Position numbers and translations under genes: made by a program. From Raphanus sativus (lineage: Eukaryota > Streptophyta > Magnoliopsida > Brassicales > Brassicaceae), in NCBI RefSeq assembly GCF_000801105.2, contig NC_079512.1:431025-495024 (forward strand): a DNA stretch of 64,000 bases, read 5' to 3'. Below the pieces are notes generated by a model. It saw only the letters and a program-made list of their open reading frames with translations, was not told the DNA's origin and did no database searches. This document shows positions 34,553-46,228 of this stretch, in pieces (positions within the stretch are counted from its first letter, which is position 1; every line of letters begins with the position of its first letter).

Positions 34553-34742
34553 TAAGGACTATATATCAATGGAAAGAGAAAGTAGATGAGGTGATAGCTT
34601 TTCATATTTTGTTTGACTTATAAATGTGAGTTTTGAACTCGTACATAGTTCATAGTTCATAGTTCATACACATAACTCTCTCTATCTTTATGCCAAACTC
34701 ACCAACAGAAGGGAAGTTTATTTTGCCACATTAACTTAAAGT

Positions 34743-34787
34743 CTAAAACTAATCTTTTTTTTTTTGTCACACAACTAAAACTAATCT
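34743..34787 (-). repeat. 19-bp T-tract insertion flanked by a 13-bp duplication
   Basis: CTAAAACTAATCT at 34743-34755 and 34775-34787 is perfect. The 19 bases between read, on the minus strand, TTGTGTGAC plus A10, like a retroelement tail. Confidence 0.7.
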
Positions 34788-34980
34788 CGGTCTTAAAAGT
34801 TAACACTACTTTATTTTTATTGTTGAAATAAACAGCTGTAATTTTGAGTACTTCAAGTCAAATCACATCAAAAGGGACAGAAGAGAAAAATATTTGTCCA
34901 AATCGTTCCTTTCAAGCCGACAAAAACTCGCAATTATTAGTAATATTTTCCACACGGAAGGGAAGGGAGGGACGAAGAAA

Positions 34981-35789
34981 TCAAAGATCTACTGCGGAAG
35001 GGTGCACCTGTTCTTCACCAACCTCAACGTAATCGTCACCGTAGATCTGATCAAGCACAAGGACCAATCCCATCGCGAAGGCTCCATCAAACCCGGCCTT
35101 CACGTTCAACGAGAATACGTCTTTCCCGAGCATCACGTTCGTTGACGCATCTACTTTTCTCCGTATCTCCGCCACCTTCCGCCTCGTCTCCGCCTCCACC
35201 ACCGTGCAACTCCTCTGCCCGAAATTCCCTTCGATCAGGTACTCGCTGCACTCGTACTCCGCGTAAACCTCCACCGTCACGCTGTTCCTCCCGATTATCG
35301 AGGATCTCCTCACCCCGAAGATTGGCTTCTGACCCTCTGTTCTCTCCCCGACATACCCCTCCCATCTCCGTCGCAAACTCGGCCTCTGTTTTTTACAGTT
35401 TAGAAGAAGAAGAAAAAAACAGATAGTTAGTTATAACTGTCCGAGTTGACTCAGTGATTAGAGTATAAGTATAAAGCAGATGCTTCTAATTCCGACAACA
35501 AGTTTCCAAATAAAAATCTCTGTTTTGGACATGAAGAAACAGAATATATAGAAGTAGCTACCTTTCGTCGGAGAGTAAGGAGACAGCGACCATGAGCGTC
35601 CATGAGGACAAGCTCATCGGTGTCTCGGTTGTTGGGACCACCGTAAGAGTCCACCCGAAAGACCAAAGAGCCCTTGCAGTCGTAAACCGTGAAACCATCT
35701 CCGGCGAAAAAGAGAGAAGTTTTCCGAACAGTCAGGTTCTTCTCTTCTCCGTGAATAAATTCATCGTCCACAAGCAAACCTCCTTTCAT
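34981..35789 (-). CDS. LURP-one-related protein (At1g80120-like)
   Basis: Two exons, 35562-35789 and 34981-35385, give 210 residues from MKGGLLVDDEFIHGEEKN. The LURP-one/tubby-like beta-barrel is visible as repeated strands: LTVRKTSLFFAGDGFTVYDC, GSLVFRVDSYG, LVLMDAHGRCLLTLRRK, then GQKPIFGVRRSSIIGRNSV and the C-terminal helix AGFDGAFAMGLVLVLDQIYG. LURP-one-related proteins are induced in defence responses in Arabidopsis (LURP1), with no known enzymatic activity. The intron has a GTAGCT donor and an AAACAG acceptor. Upstream of the chosen ATG the frame remains open for 23 codons (QQEPISIIYSNNPKL) without an ATG, and this looks homologous to the family N-terminus. Either an upstream exon is missing from my model or the start has been lost. 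A TATA box at 35938-35944 fits the gene. Confidence 0.82.
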
Positions 35790-35937
35790 ATTTTTGCTGA
35801 TCGATCCAACTGAGAGTTTCGGGTTGTTGCTGTAAATGATGCTTATAGGCTCTTGTTGTTAGAGCCGGTTACCAAGAGTTTACTTATAAGAGAGAGGAGT
35901 GAAGGTTTGGGGAAAAAGGAAGACGAGGAGTGCAAAC

Positions 35938-35944
35938 ATTTATA
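35938..35944 (-). promoter_or_regulatory. Candidate TATA box of the LURP-one-related gene
   Basis: TATAAAT on the minus strand, about 150 bp before the ATG at 35789. Confidence 0.45.
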
Positions 35945-36095
35945 AGGGGAAGCTGACACGGAGAGATAGAGAATCTCATTGAGGAATTTTTTACAGTTTG
36001 CGCAAACATTAGACTGACACGTGGTGCTGACTAGTCGCTTAAACTCTGTATCAACTATGTTTAACAGTTCAAGTTCAGACTTTAGTATTGTCGTT

Positions 36096-36748
36096 AAGCC
36101 TGCGCATTCGGGTCAGATTCGGGTCGGGTTCTTTCGGATCCGAGTCTTTCGAATCTAGATCCGATAGGATAATTTCAAATTTTCAATTTCGGGTTGGTTT
36201 GGATCGTACCGGATTCGGGTCGGTTCGGATTGTACCAAATCAAGGTCGGTCGGATCTTAGATAGTTGGATCCATTCGGGTAACCAGAATTTATCGGTTCA
36301 GTTCGGTTCTGGGTCGGATTTGGGTCGGGTTGGGTTCGGATTTGACCTAAAAATACCTAAAAATACAAAAAAATATCTGAAAATATTAATATCTCCAAAA
36401 ATATTTGAATTTTTATTTAAAATTTGTGTTTTTATTATATTAAAATGTGTATATATATTAAAATATGCGAGATACAACAATAGTTGGTTGTCTCCTAATG
36501 GTTGACCTCCTTGCTCTGTAGACAAATAATCCGTCTTCGACTTTCCCTCAATTTATTTTATTTTATTTACATTATTAGTTCGGATATCCGTCGGGTTTCG
36601 GATTCGGGTCGGATCGGATGCAAGACCCGCAAATCCTCTATAACAAGATCCGATACGGTAATTTGATCGGATCGATTCCTACCCATACTGGATTTTTTCG
36701 AGTCAGTTTCGGGTCGGGTTTAAGATCCGGGTAAAATACCCATGCCTA
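36096..36748. mobile_element. hAT-like non-autonomous element rich in CGGGT motifs
   Basis: Left end AAGCCTGCGCATTCGGGTC and right end, inverted, TAGGCATGGGTATTTTACCC are related. The flanks are ATTGTCGTT and ATCGTCGTT (8/9). Both arms are full of TCGGGTCGGGTT-type repeats in opposite orientation around an AT-rich core. This structure is common in Brassicaceae hAT MITEs. Confidence 0.6.
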
Positions 36749-36828
36749 ATCGTCGTTGTACCATCCATCTCATAATAACATGTTAGATACACTCAGATAT
36801 TTAAGAAACGCAAAATGATTATGATGAA

Positions 36829-38032
36829 TCTATACTATTAAAGCAGAATCCCTCATAGGATTCTGCCCTTGATTTTTAAATTATTTACACTGTTATGCCA
36901 TTTCTTTATTTAGATTTTTAAAGATATTTTTTTTACATGCCATACCTTTCCTTAGTTTAGTGAACTATTATTAATTAAAATCAGCCAAAAAATAAATCTA
37001 TTTAAGGAATATTCCAAAAAGTTGTTAAACTTATTAGGACCATTTAAATTACATAATGTACGTTACGTACTATTACATATTTTATGATACATAGCACTAT
37101 GTCGATTAATAGTATAAATCTATTTAAGGAATATTAACTATACGTAAAATTAATTTCTAACAAAAGAACTTACGAAATATATGTCACAAAACAATATACT
37201 AATTTTTATTATTTACATGCGCATCAGATTATATGCGATATAAATTATAATATACCAAATAATAATGTACTAATTTTTATAATTTACATTTAAAATTCAA
37301 CTATAATGTACACATGATCTTTAAATCATTATAATATATCAAAACAACTTTTTAGATTCAAATACAATATAATTCAAATTTTCTAACAATATACTAACCA
37401 ACTTTAATTATTTTGTCATATATAAACGAATAGGGTTTAATCTTGCGTTATGAGAATCACAAACGAATTAAATATCAAATGAATTTTAATATATATACTA
37501 GTCAGAATTATTTTTATTATATATACCAAAAATGAATTAAACTTATTTTAATGGGATTGTTTACTATACAGGAAATTCTATTGTTGTATATACAGGTTAA
37601 AAATTTTAAATAATATTTTGATATGCAAAATAAAATATACTAGAATAATTTTTATCTGATATACTTTTTAGCTAAGTGTAATTCTTTTCTAAATCGATAT
37701 TACATAAATATCCTAAATATATACACTTACAAAATTATAATTTTACATAAGTCATAATCAATAAATTCTAATTATTATATAAATATTTGTAAGTGGTTTC
37801 AACACTTAAAAACTTTATATAAGTCTTATTCATTCCATGCAATACATCTTTCATTACACAAATCACTGGTTCAACAGGATTAATAAGTACACATTTTATA
37901 ATTACATAATATTTATCAAGTAGAAACATTTTGTACAAATAAAATTTTATTTCTATTATGAACTAATAAACAGGTTAATAACTTTATCAACAAAAATAGT
38001 CACACGCTTTGAAAGCGCGGGTCAAAATCTAG
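36829..38032 (+). mobile_element. Non-autonomous Helitron, first of a tandem pair
   Basis: Begins TCTATACTATTAAAGCAGAA after an A and ends GCGGGTCAAAATCTAG before a T. The hairpin is CGCTT-TGA-AAGCG at about 38005-38017. 1.2 kb, AT-rich. Confidence 0.8.
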
Positions 38033-39740
38033 TCTATACTATTAAAGCAGAATTCCTCATAGGATTCTGCCCTTAAATTTTCAAGTTATTTACAAAGGAG
38101 TACCATTCCCTTATTTAGATTTTCTTTTTAATTATACATGCCAAAAATTAATCAACCAATGATATTCCATTCAGAAATCTCTAGGCATATTAAAACTTCA
38201 TCGAATCTAACCTATAAAGACACAACTAAGGAACCATCGCATATTCTTCTTTTAGAACTATCACTTTCTTTACCAGAACCTAATAATCTTAACTATGCAA
38301 ACTCTGTTCTTTTCTTCTTTTCTTCTTTTCTTTTCTGTTTTTTTTTTCTTTTCAACATGTAACGGTTTTGAATCCAAGTACTCGACTTGGATGGGCTAAA
38401 TTTACGAAAACATTAGATGAATATTTGAACCCAATACGCTGAACAATCTTTTTCATACAAAACGTTTACTAAATTGCTTCAAGTTTGATTTAAATTTTGT
38501 AAAAAGTAATTATCATTTTCTCAAAATTAACATGTTTGTGATATGGGTCATCCAAAACATATAAAAAGCTAAAATTAGTTGCAAAAAAAAAACATATAAA
38601 AAGCTATTAAATAATTCCTTTTGCCAACTAACTATTACACAATGTTTAAAAACACATTATAAAAGTTGAAGTACAATTTTTGAAAAGTATACAATCTGAC
38701 ACTTTTATTTCTTTTTGTTAACCAAGATATAGAATTTACACATTCATACTATTTCTATACTATTAAAGTAGATAACTGCTTATAAATCTGCCCCTGAATT
38801 TTCAAGAAAATTACAAAATATCCCATTTCTTTTTTTTTAATGAAATCGTGTAATTAAAAGAGAAATTCAGCCATTAAAAGCCCAACATAATCTTAAAATA
38901 AATTGACAGCCCAATTTTTTTGTTCAATGTATTATTAAAACGAAACGGGCTTGAAACTTTCGAATCAATTGAAATTTTTTGATTCTGTTTAGTAACCCAT
39001 GTAAAATATATATATATATATATATATATACTATTAAAGCTGAATACTTCATGCCCCTGATTTTTCCAATTAATTACAAAAATTATTTGTACTTTCTTGC
39101 TAGCATTATTTGCAACCAATCAAAAGTCATTATTTTGCAATTACATTAAAAATATTTAATATAATTCAGTTCTTAGCTTTTTTGAAATTTTTGTTTCCTA
39201 AATGTTTGCACCATATCTTTCCAAAAAATCTTTCACGTTATTAATTATTTGAAATCATTTATTAAATGAAACCTCAAAATATAAATCAATTTGAAATAAC
39301 AAATGATTATATCAACAAAATCATAATATGGATCTGAATTATCTCAAATTCTTAAAGAATAGTTTCATTAAAAATAAAAACTAAATCATATAAAGTAATT
39401 TTAATAAAATTATAAAAAAAATTTGAAACGCACAAATGAATTTTCAATACAGAAAGTGTCGGAGATATAAAATATTTTATTTAAGTTAAATAAAAATAAG
39501 TGTAAAATAAGTTTAACATTGTGTTAAATAAATAAAATCATATTACGGGTTAGAATTATTTAGAATCTTCAAAAATTTAGTTATATTTAAAATAACAAAA
39601 ATAAGTTATATAAGTAAATTTAAGATAAATTTCATAAACAGTTAAATATATAATTTATCAAAAATTATAATTTTTATTACGTAAAATAAATTTTCCAACA
39701 AAAATGTATCCGCCCTTTTTAAGGGCGGGTCAAAATCTAG
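38033..39740 (+). mobile_element. Second, nested Helitron(s) directly abutting the first
   Basis: The next base after CTAG starts TCTATACTATTAAAGCAGAA again. The 3' end is GCGGGTCAAAATCTAG at 39725-39740, with a strong hairpin CGCCCTT-TTT-AAGGGCG at 39711-39727. Two more 5'-end-like sequences lie inside (TCTATACTATTAAAGTAG at 38754 and ATACTATTAAAGCTGAAT at about 39028), so several elements are nested and only one 3' end is left for them. Confidence 0.65.
38557..38606 (+). repeat. 20-bp A-tailed insertion flanked by a 15-bp duplication
   Basis: ACATATAAAAAGCTA at 38557-38571 and 38592-38606 is perfect. AAATTAGTTGC and an A9 tail lie between, inside the second Helitron. Confidence 0.7.
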
Positions 39741-42700
39741 TACGTAATTAAAATAACAACTTCTCTTATGTTTCTAAGCTATGTTAGCTTATACGTTCAT
39801 TTAAAGTTCGTTTCTTTTTGTCAGTGGGTGAAGCAATTTTATGGATTATAATCTCTAAAAGGTACATAAAAAATACCTAGGCTGTTAAACTACTCTTTTT
39901 ATAATATAGATGGAGTTCATTCCAATATATTCCTCTAAAATAGTAATATCTGACTAGACCATTTTTAATATATTTTGCTATTTATCTTTAGAATAGACAA
40001 ATTTTATAATAGAACTGGACTTCACTCCAATATATTATTCCAAAATAGCAATATCTAATTATAAAATAAAAGATAGCAATTTAATTTTTCTTTTAATTGT
40101 TGATAAAAATAAATATATTATTTTATAAAGAGAAATAAAAGTGGATAAGAATAAATTTACCTGTAAAAACTATTATAGAAGCAAATACCAAAAGGGTTGA
40201 GAATGATCAAGTAAAAAAATGAAAATTGCTATTTCTTTTGCTATTTATAGAGGAAATAACAATTTATATTTTAGAAAAAATATATTTGGTTTCAAATAGA
40301 TTTATTTCTGAATACTATTCCCTCCATTTTATACTAAGTATACCATAAAATGTTTGTTATAGAATAATTGTCGTTTTAGAAATATTATTATGTATTTTTT
40401 TAATTGATTTATTTTACTCTTAATTACATTAAGGTAAATAATAATTGTTATATAATTCTAATGGTTAAATAATGGTAAATTTAAGTATTTAATTAGTTTC
40501 TTAATTTGGTGCATAACTCAAAAAATAATAATTAATTTGAAACTAAGAAAGTATTATTGAGATAAATATAAAGATTAGTTGGAATGAATGATTTGATACC
40601 CATATTTTAGCAAAAATAGATATTTACAAGAGTAATTTAATTGTTTTTGTTAGTTGTTACTTATTGCATGTATACGTGTGTACGTACTTTTCAAGATGCT
40701 TGTTGGACCGTCTTTCGGCAAACATTAACCTTACATTGCCTCTTCCTTTCCTATCACTGTTTCTCCTTCTCTCCTTTTCCCGATTCTAGCAATATTCCTA
40801 ACATATTGTTTAAGGATTATACAATCTGTACAATTCAAAAGGGGTACTTTTGTTTCTATTTTAAAAAAACTGAAGCATAATACCGTGTGAAAGTTACGAA
40901 TTATTGAATCCCCTTTATAATTAGTTAACTACACAAATAATATAAATCTCGTTTTATAACGTTTTATCATTGAATAACCAAGTACTGTATAGCTAAACTT
41001 TGGTGGTTAGAAAAGAATGGAGTCATGGAACGCATCTCAACTTTTATAAGTTGCTAAAGCTTACAGCCTTACAAAATCTTCATCAGATATCGTCGTTGAT
41101 ATTTCTCTATATAATCTATTATTTTATTTCTTTATAAAATATGGACCCTTACATCAAGGTCCATGACCAGCTAACTAATCAATAGTATGGTACTACAAAC
41201 TTCTTAAAATATTGGTCATAAACCGGAAACGAATTTAAACTGTGTAACATGTGGGTTTTTCCACAATCGACCAATTATTATACACATACTTATGTGTGTA
41301 TTATATATAAGAAAAAAAATACTTGTGGGTACATCTATCGACATGCATGATTTCATATATAGACCCCATCAAGTGGGCCGCATGGGAGAAAAAAGATTCC
41401 CACTGCATAGTTCTAACGATCTCGTAAAATATCATAAACTAGCATAATTAACCCTCTTATTATTTTTGTATGACAACGTTTATTGAAAAACCTTAAAGAA
41501 AAATCATGTGCTGTGAAGAAACTTGTAACTATATGATCATTTGACCATAACGAGCCGAAGAGCTTTCTTTTTTTTTTTTTTTTTTTTTTTGACGGCAAAC
41601 GGCTATTCTATTACCGAAGAGCTTTCAAATGAGAGCATTTAATCATTTATATATTACTTTTTAGTTAGTATACTCGGTATATTTTTGATCCAATGCTAAT
41701 ATATAGGTATATATGGGTAAATGTCTCCTTTATTTCTTTTTCTTTCACTATTCTACCTTTTAATGGTCAGTTGGCTTGCACCGACAAACAGGGCAGATGT
41801 CTATATACTTATACAACTACATCTCTATTTTCTCAAAATAAATCCATTTAGAAACTTTCACGGTTAAAAAATAAAAGCGTGTTGTCATAATGATCATCTA
41901 AACTGTTAAATGGTGGTAATATAGGAAGATATCATTTCCGTTTCCCATGATTGTTTGGTAGACCCCCTAATAAGTGAGGGATCACTTTCGGAAACATTAG
42001 TTATATAATTACTTATTTTGAGCAAATAAAGAAGATATCGACATGGATTATGTTTTTGAATGTTAACAAAAGAGGCTGGGATATTTTCTAGATATTTCCT
42101 ATTATTTTCTTTTGGCTCAGGGATATTTGGTCGAAATATCTAATTAGGCCAAAATAATACATGTAAACCGGATTCAGGGTTGCTTCAACAGATAAGTATC
42201 TAATGTTAGCTAGTTTTAAAGGTACACAAGTAGTCCAACACTCGCTATGGACCCCCTATAGACTAAAAAGAATGAAAAAGGGCACGAAACTTAATGAAAA
42301 CACGTTTTCTAACCTCCAGCACTCTGATAAAAGATATTTAATGCATGTGCGTTCAACTTTCTCGAATAAGATCCGTGTACTATCAATACACATCAGTCGT
42401 CAGACTCACAGACGTGATGCATAAATGCCTAGTAATTTCATATGGAAACAATTACATCACAAGGCAGTTTTAAATTTCTTTTTACATAAAAGAGCAGTTT
42501 TTGCTACAAAGACGGTTTATGTTAACTTTTTTTTCATTTCATTACTTTTTCTAAACAACCTAGTTACTTAACAACTCTAACCACTAACCCCTTGATTAAC
42601 TAAAGAGAGTGCACCGACGAGTCCTTATCCCACCATACATCTTTCTCCTATATTTCCTCCTTTTTCTCTTTCGTCTTCTTCCTCCTTCATTCTCTATTTC

Positions 42701-42815
42701 TTCTAAAAAAATCAAATCTGATTCTTAAATTTATTTTTTCAATTTTTTTTGATGAAATCGTTTTCTTCATTACTCGATCTATCTTTTGAGATCTATGAAG
42801 GTACATTTCTAAAGT
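39741..42815. other. AT-rich intergenic DNA with MITE-like fragments
   Basis: 39900-40270 holds repeated TTCATTCCAATATATT-type sequence and its inversion; about 40311-40556 has an end TACTATTCCCTCCATTTTATA matched weakly inverted by AATTTGAAACTAAGAAAGTA. Neither can be bounded. No gene is supported. The frames at 40641-40880 and 42203-42424 have no domain. Confidence 0.35.
41555..41626 (-). mobile_element. 46-bp LINE-tail-like insertion with a 13-bp duplication
   Basis: CCGAAGAGCTTTC at 41555-41567 and 41614-41626 is perfect. The 46 bases between read, on the minus strand, ...TAGCCGTTTGCCGTC and a 23-base A tail. This is a heavily 5'-truncated retro-insertion. Confidence 0.75.
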
Positions 42816-43640
42816 TGGTGTACACCTTATTTAATGTACACATGTTATTTTGTGTACACTTTTTGATATATACATGTGTACATTCAAAATGAACAAATAT
42901 ATGTGAATATGGTAAAGTCAAACTGAATATGGTGTACATGATAATGAGTGTACACATGGGTTGTGCATTTTGTAATATAAAATGACAATTTTGATGTGCA
43001 ATAAGCATGTTTGGAACACATGTGTACATAAATAATATATAATATTGTACATAACCATGATTGTATACATGTACATAACCATGATTGTACTGTACACATG
43101 TACATAACCACGAATGTTTAAATGTATACACGGAAATGATTGTACACATTTACGCATACAAGATGTACAACATTATGTACACATATTAACATGTACACAT
43201 GTACGCATACAAGATGTACACATGTATGCATACAAGATGTACACATGTACGCATACAAGATGTACAACATTATGTACACTAAACTATTTTCACTATTCAT
43301 TACAACATTATGTACACTAAAATGCATGTAGAGCAACATTATGTACATAAAAATATTGTACACCATCAGTATATGTACATAAAAATATTGTACACTAAAA
43401 TGCATGTAGAGCAACATTAAACTTGCAAATGTATGTAAAATGTATATAAGATACATCAAATAAGTATACATGTGAATCATTTTCCATGTCGAACTGATTC
43501 TAGTCTTCAGCTAGACATATATGTATGTAATCATAAAATGTGTTTTACTGATATATTGATGTACACAAGTGAAAATATGCACATATACACATAAATATGT
43601 ACACATGTACGCATACAAGATGTACACATATACATATGTC
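42816..43640. repeat. TGTACA-rich minisatellite block
   Basis: Dozens of TGTACA and TGTACAC words. A unit beginning CATGTACGCATACAAGATG recurs about four times near 43198-43265 and again near 43606. A second unit contains AACATTATGTACACTAAAA. The core GTAC is palindromic, so both strands show the same pattern. The open frames on both strands here are repeat artefacts. Confidence 0.8.
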
Positions 43641-44940
43641 TTCTTATTGTTGATCCTTTTTAATGAGTGGCAATTTTGTAAATAACATGTCTTCTTCCTT
43701 TTAGGTTACAAAACTCTGCAACTTTCTATCTCAGCCGCCATCAACATCTTTTCACATAATCATCGCCATCAATATCTTTTCACATAATCATCATTTTTTG
43801 CGTTTTTAACAAAAAAATTGCAAATCTTATTTAGATTAATCAAAAAAGATTAAAAACAAGTTTTTTCCAAAAGAATTGAGTTTTAACTAATTATAAACAA
43901 CACGTTTTTGTCCATGTCCTCCAAGTTTTTTTTGTCGATTTCTGGGCACCACCACCACTTTTTGAATATCAACATCCTGTTTAGGTGACAACCGTTCAGC
44001 CTCTTCATCTTCATTTTCTTTAACCTTTAAAACCATCGTAACATAAAATGAAAGAGAGAAATTTTGTTTCTATGTTACAAAAAAAAAGAAAAAAAGAAAA
44101 AAACTGTAGGACCCATTTAGTTTCAAAAACGCACATAGTTAGAAAATAGTTAGTTTGTAGTTGTAGAAAACTACCTTAGGAGCCATAAGTGTCCTATTTT
44201 GTAATAAAAAACTTAAAACTGTCATAGGATGAAAATAACTCTTTCATATGCCCAAATCACGACCATGGAATCATGAGTGTGGATTCCAAATGTTAATTAT
44301 ATGCTGACTGAGTGACCGTTCATATAATAACATGGTTTTCGGTACAGACTGTGGGACAGTGGGAGTATCGTTTAGTTTCTTTTTAATAAGAAAACTTTTT
44401 TTGGATGGTAAAATAGCCATCGAAAATCTGAGTGCATAAGCATATCCAATCTTTCTCCCAGTCCTAAAACTTGATGAGCATATCATCAGATGATGATAAG
44501 ACATAGGGAAGGGTCGGATGAACAGAAACATACCTGATGTAATCAGGGTTTTTCCTTAAACCAAAAATAATTAAGAATGATACAAAGACAATGGAGCAAT
44601 ATTAAAGAAATAACTGCAGAAAGAAAAAAAGATTCCTAGTCTAATTGGGTTTTCCATATAACTGAGAATGCAACCAAAACGTATTCCAACGACTCAAATT
44701 TCCAAGTCAAGTCACCAACTAAGATTATAGGCACTAATTGATATGATCAGTATCAATAGTGATCAAACATGGTTTTCTAGCTGATCTTGTTTATCAATTA
44801 TAATACGAGTCACCCTCATGAGTGATCTTCATCAACTGTCCAGACACCAACCATCAAACCCCTGCATAGCCAAACCACAAAAATAGAGAGTCATTTGGAC
44901 TATATATCAATATGTATGTAAGACAAAAATGCTGTCGATT
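43641..44940. other. Intergenic spacer, SYS1 downstream region
   Basis: AT-rich, without a coding signal that I can support. The proximal part (about 44530-44940) is presumably the SYS1 3' region; TCAAGTCAAGTCACC-type sequence near 44706 is not repeated elsewhere. Confidence 0.35.
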
Positions 44941-45417
44941 TTAAATGAAAGAAGGGTGAGTCATACTTGAATGGAAACGATCCATGGGAATCTCTCGCTG
45001 TTCGCGTTTAATGCACATGTACTCAGCTAACAATGCCATTATAGCAAGTCCAGTACCATTTACAACCCACCATGCCATGGACGAAGGCCATCCTCCATAC
45101 ACAATGCAGAAGAAGAGATGTATGATATAGAGAGTAGCAGAGAAATCAAGGCATTTACGTGCTCGTTCCACCAGAAATATCATGTAGACAGCCCCAGCGA
45201 GTGAAGTGAAGAGGAAAGAGGCAATGACACACCAACCGGTGAGGGTAGAATAAGTGAGAGTAGCGTAATCGAAAAAGTAGACAAGACTAAGGCGAGGAAC
45301 ACGAAGGCCTAGAAAGAGGATCATGAAGACTCCAAGAGTAAGATAGAAGGAGCATTGAAGGCATATAATCTGGCCAACAATAAGCCAAGGGTCCCATACA
45401 GCTGTGCCATAGAACAT
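44941..45417 (-). CDS. SYS1: Golgi membrane protein SYS1 homolog
   Basis: SYS1 is a small multi-pass Golgi protein that recruits the ARFRP1/ARL3 GTPase and thereby ARL1 and golgins. The frame gives 158 residues, close to the human 156, starting MFYGTAVWDPWLIVGQIICL. Four membrane segments are visible: VGQIICLQCSFYLTLGVFMI, LTGWCVIASFLFTSLAGAVY, ATLYIIHLFFCIVYGGW and MAWWVVNGTGLAIMALLAEY. The conserved end is EYMCIKREQREIPM, and the hallmark ARKCLDFSATLYIIHLFFC also matches the animal protein. Coding is in one exon, with a likely 5'-UTR intron (acceptor TTTGTGTAG before the ATG). A GTATGA after HSS could be a donor, so the last 8 residues are uncertain. The Arabidopsis locus is near At1g79990 as far as I recall. 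Confidence 0.88.
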   Translation of the reverse strand: MFYGTAVWDPWLIVGQIICLQCSFYLTLGVFMILFLGLRVPRLSLVYFFDYATLTYSTLTGWCVIASFLFTSLAGAVYMIFLVERARKCLDFSATLYIIHLFFCIVYGGWPSSMAWWVVNGTGLAIMALLAEYMCIKREQREIPMDRFHSSMTHPSFI

Positions 45418-46228
45418 GTCTCTGGCTCGCTTTGCTACACAAATCAATCAATGAAATAAATCCCACCCCCCCCCCCCCCCAAAACTGTTTTCCTCCGATC
45501 GAACCTCGAAAACGCACCTAAGATCACCAAAAGGTATATAAAACTGGAAGATCAAACCGGATCCGCTGAGTCAGAGATGCACTGACCCCAAAACTGGAAG
45601 ATCAAACTGTAATTTTCTGTTCTAAATTTACAGAATTGACCCCATTACAAATTGTTAACTGACCCCTATATTTTGTGAAATGCACACTGCTCCAACTTGA
45701 AAATTATTTTTATCATCTTAATTTCAAATAAACCCATATAAATAATTTTAGCTACACAAAATACATTTCTAAATAAAATAAAATATCATCTATTTGTATT
45801 CATTTCCCTTGTTTAAATTGCAGAGCATATCAAAACTTAAAGAAATTTGTAAGAGATAAGATTAAAATTAAAATAATGGTATATATTTGTCCTTTTTTAG
45901 ATTAATTATCATAGCTTTGATGTTTTCAAATATATTAAAACAACTATCCTTTGATTCAGATTTTAGTAGTGGTAAAAATTGGGTAAATCAATAACTTATA
46001 TAAATATTTATTATATTTTAATACCAATTAATTTAAACTAAATAATAAACTCTAGTAATAATATTTAACTCCAAATCAGTTTTAACTTTTCAGTAACAGT
46101 AAATAAATTATAATTTTAAAAATCATATTTAGTGATAATCCAAAAATATTATGTTATACTTATATTTTTAATTTAATATTTTAATATAAGATTGATCCCG
46201 GTTGAAAAAATTTCTGGCTCCGCCATTG
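45418..46228. other. SYS1 upstream region
   Basis: Promoter and leader of SYS1. A poly-C run (about 45465-45480) lies within the expected leader. CTGACCCC is repeated (about 45582 and 45658), with AAACTGGAAGATCAAAC twice (45541 and 45591). The remainder is AT-rich. Confidence 0.4.

Noticed and set aside
42793..43480. Several 75-120-residue frames with repeated Cys/Val/His
   Set aside because: All translate the TGTACA repeat; a repeat artefact, not a cysteine-rich peptide.
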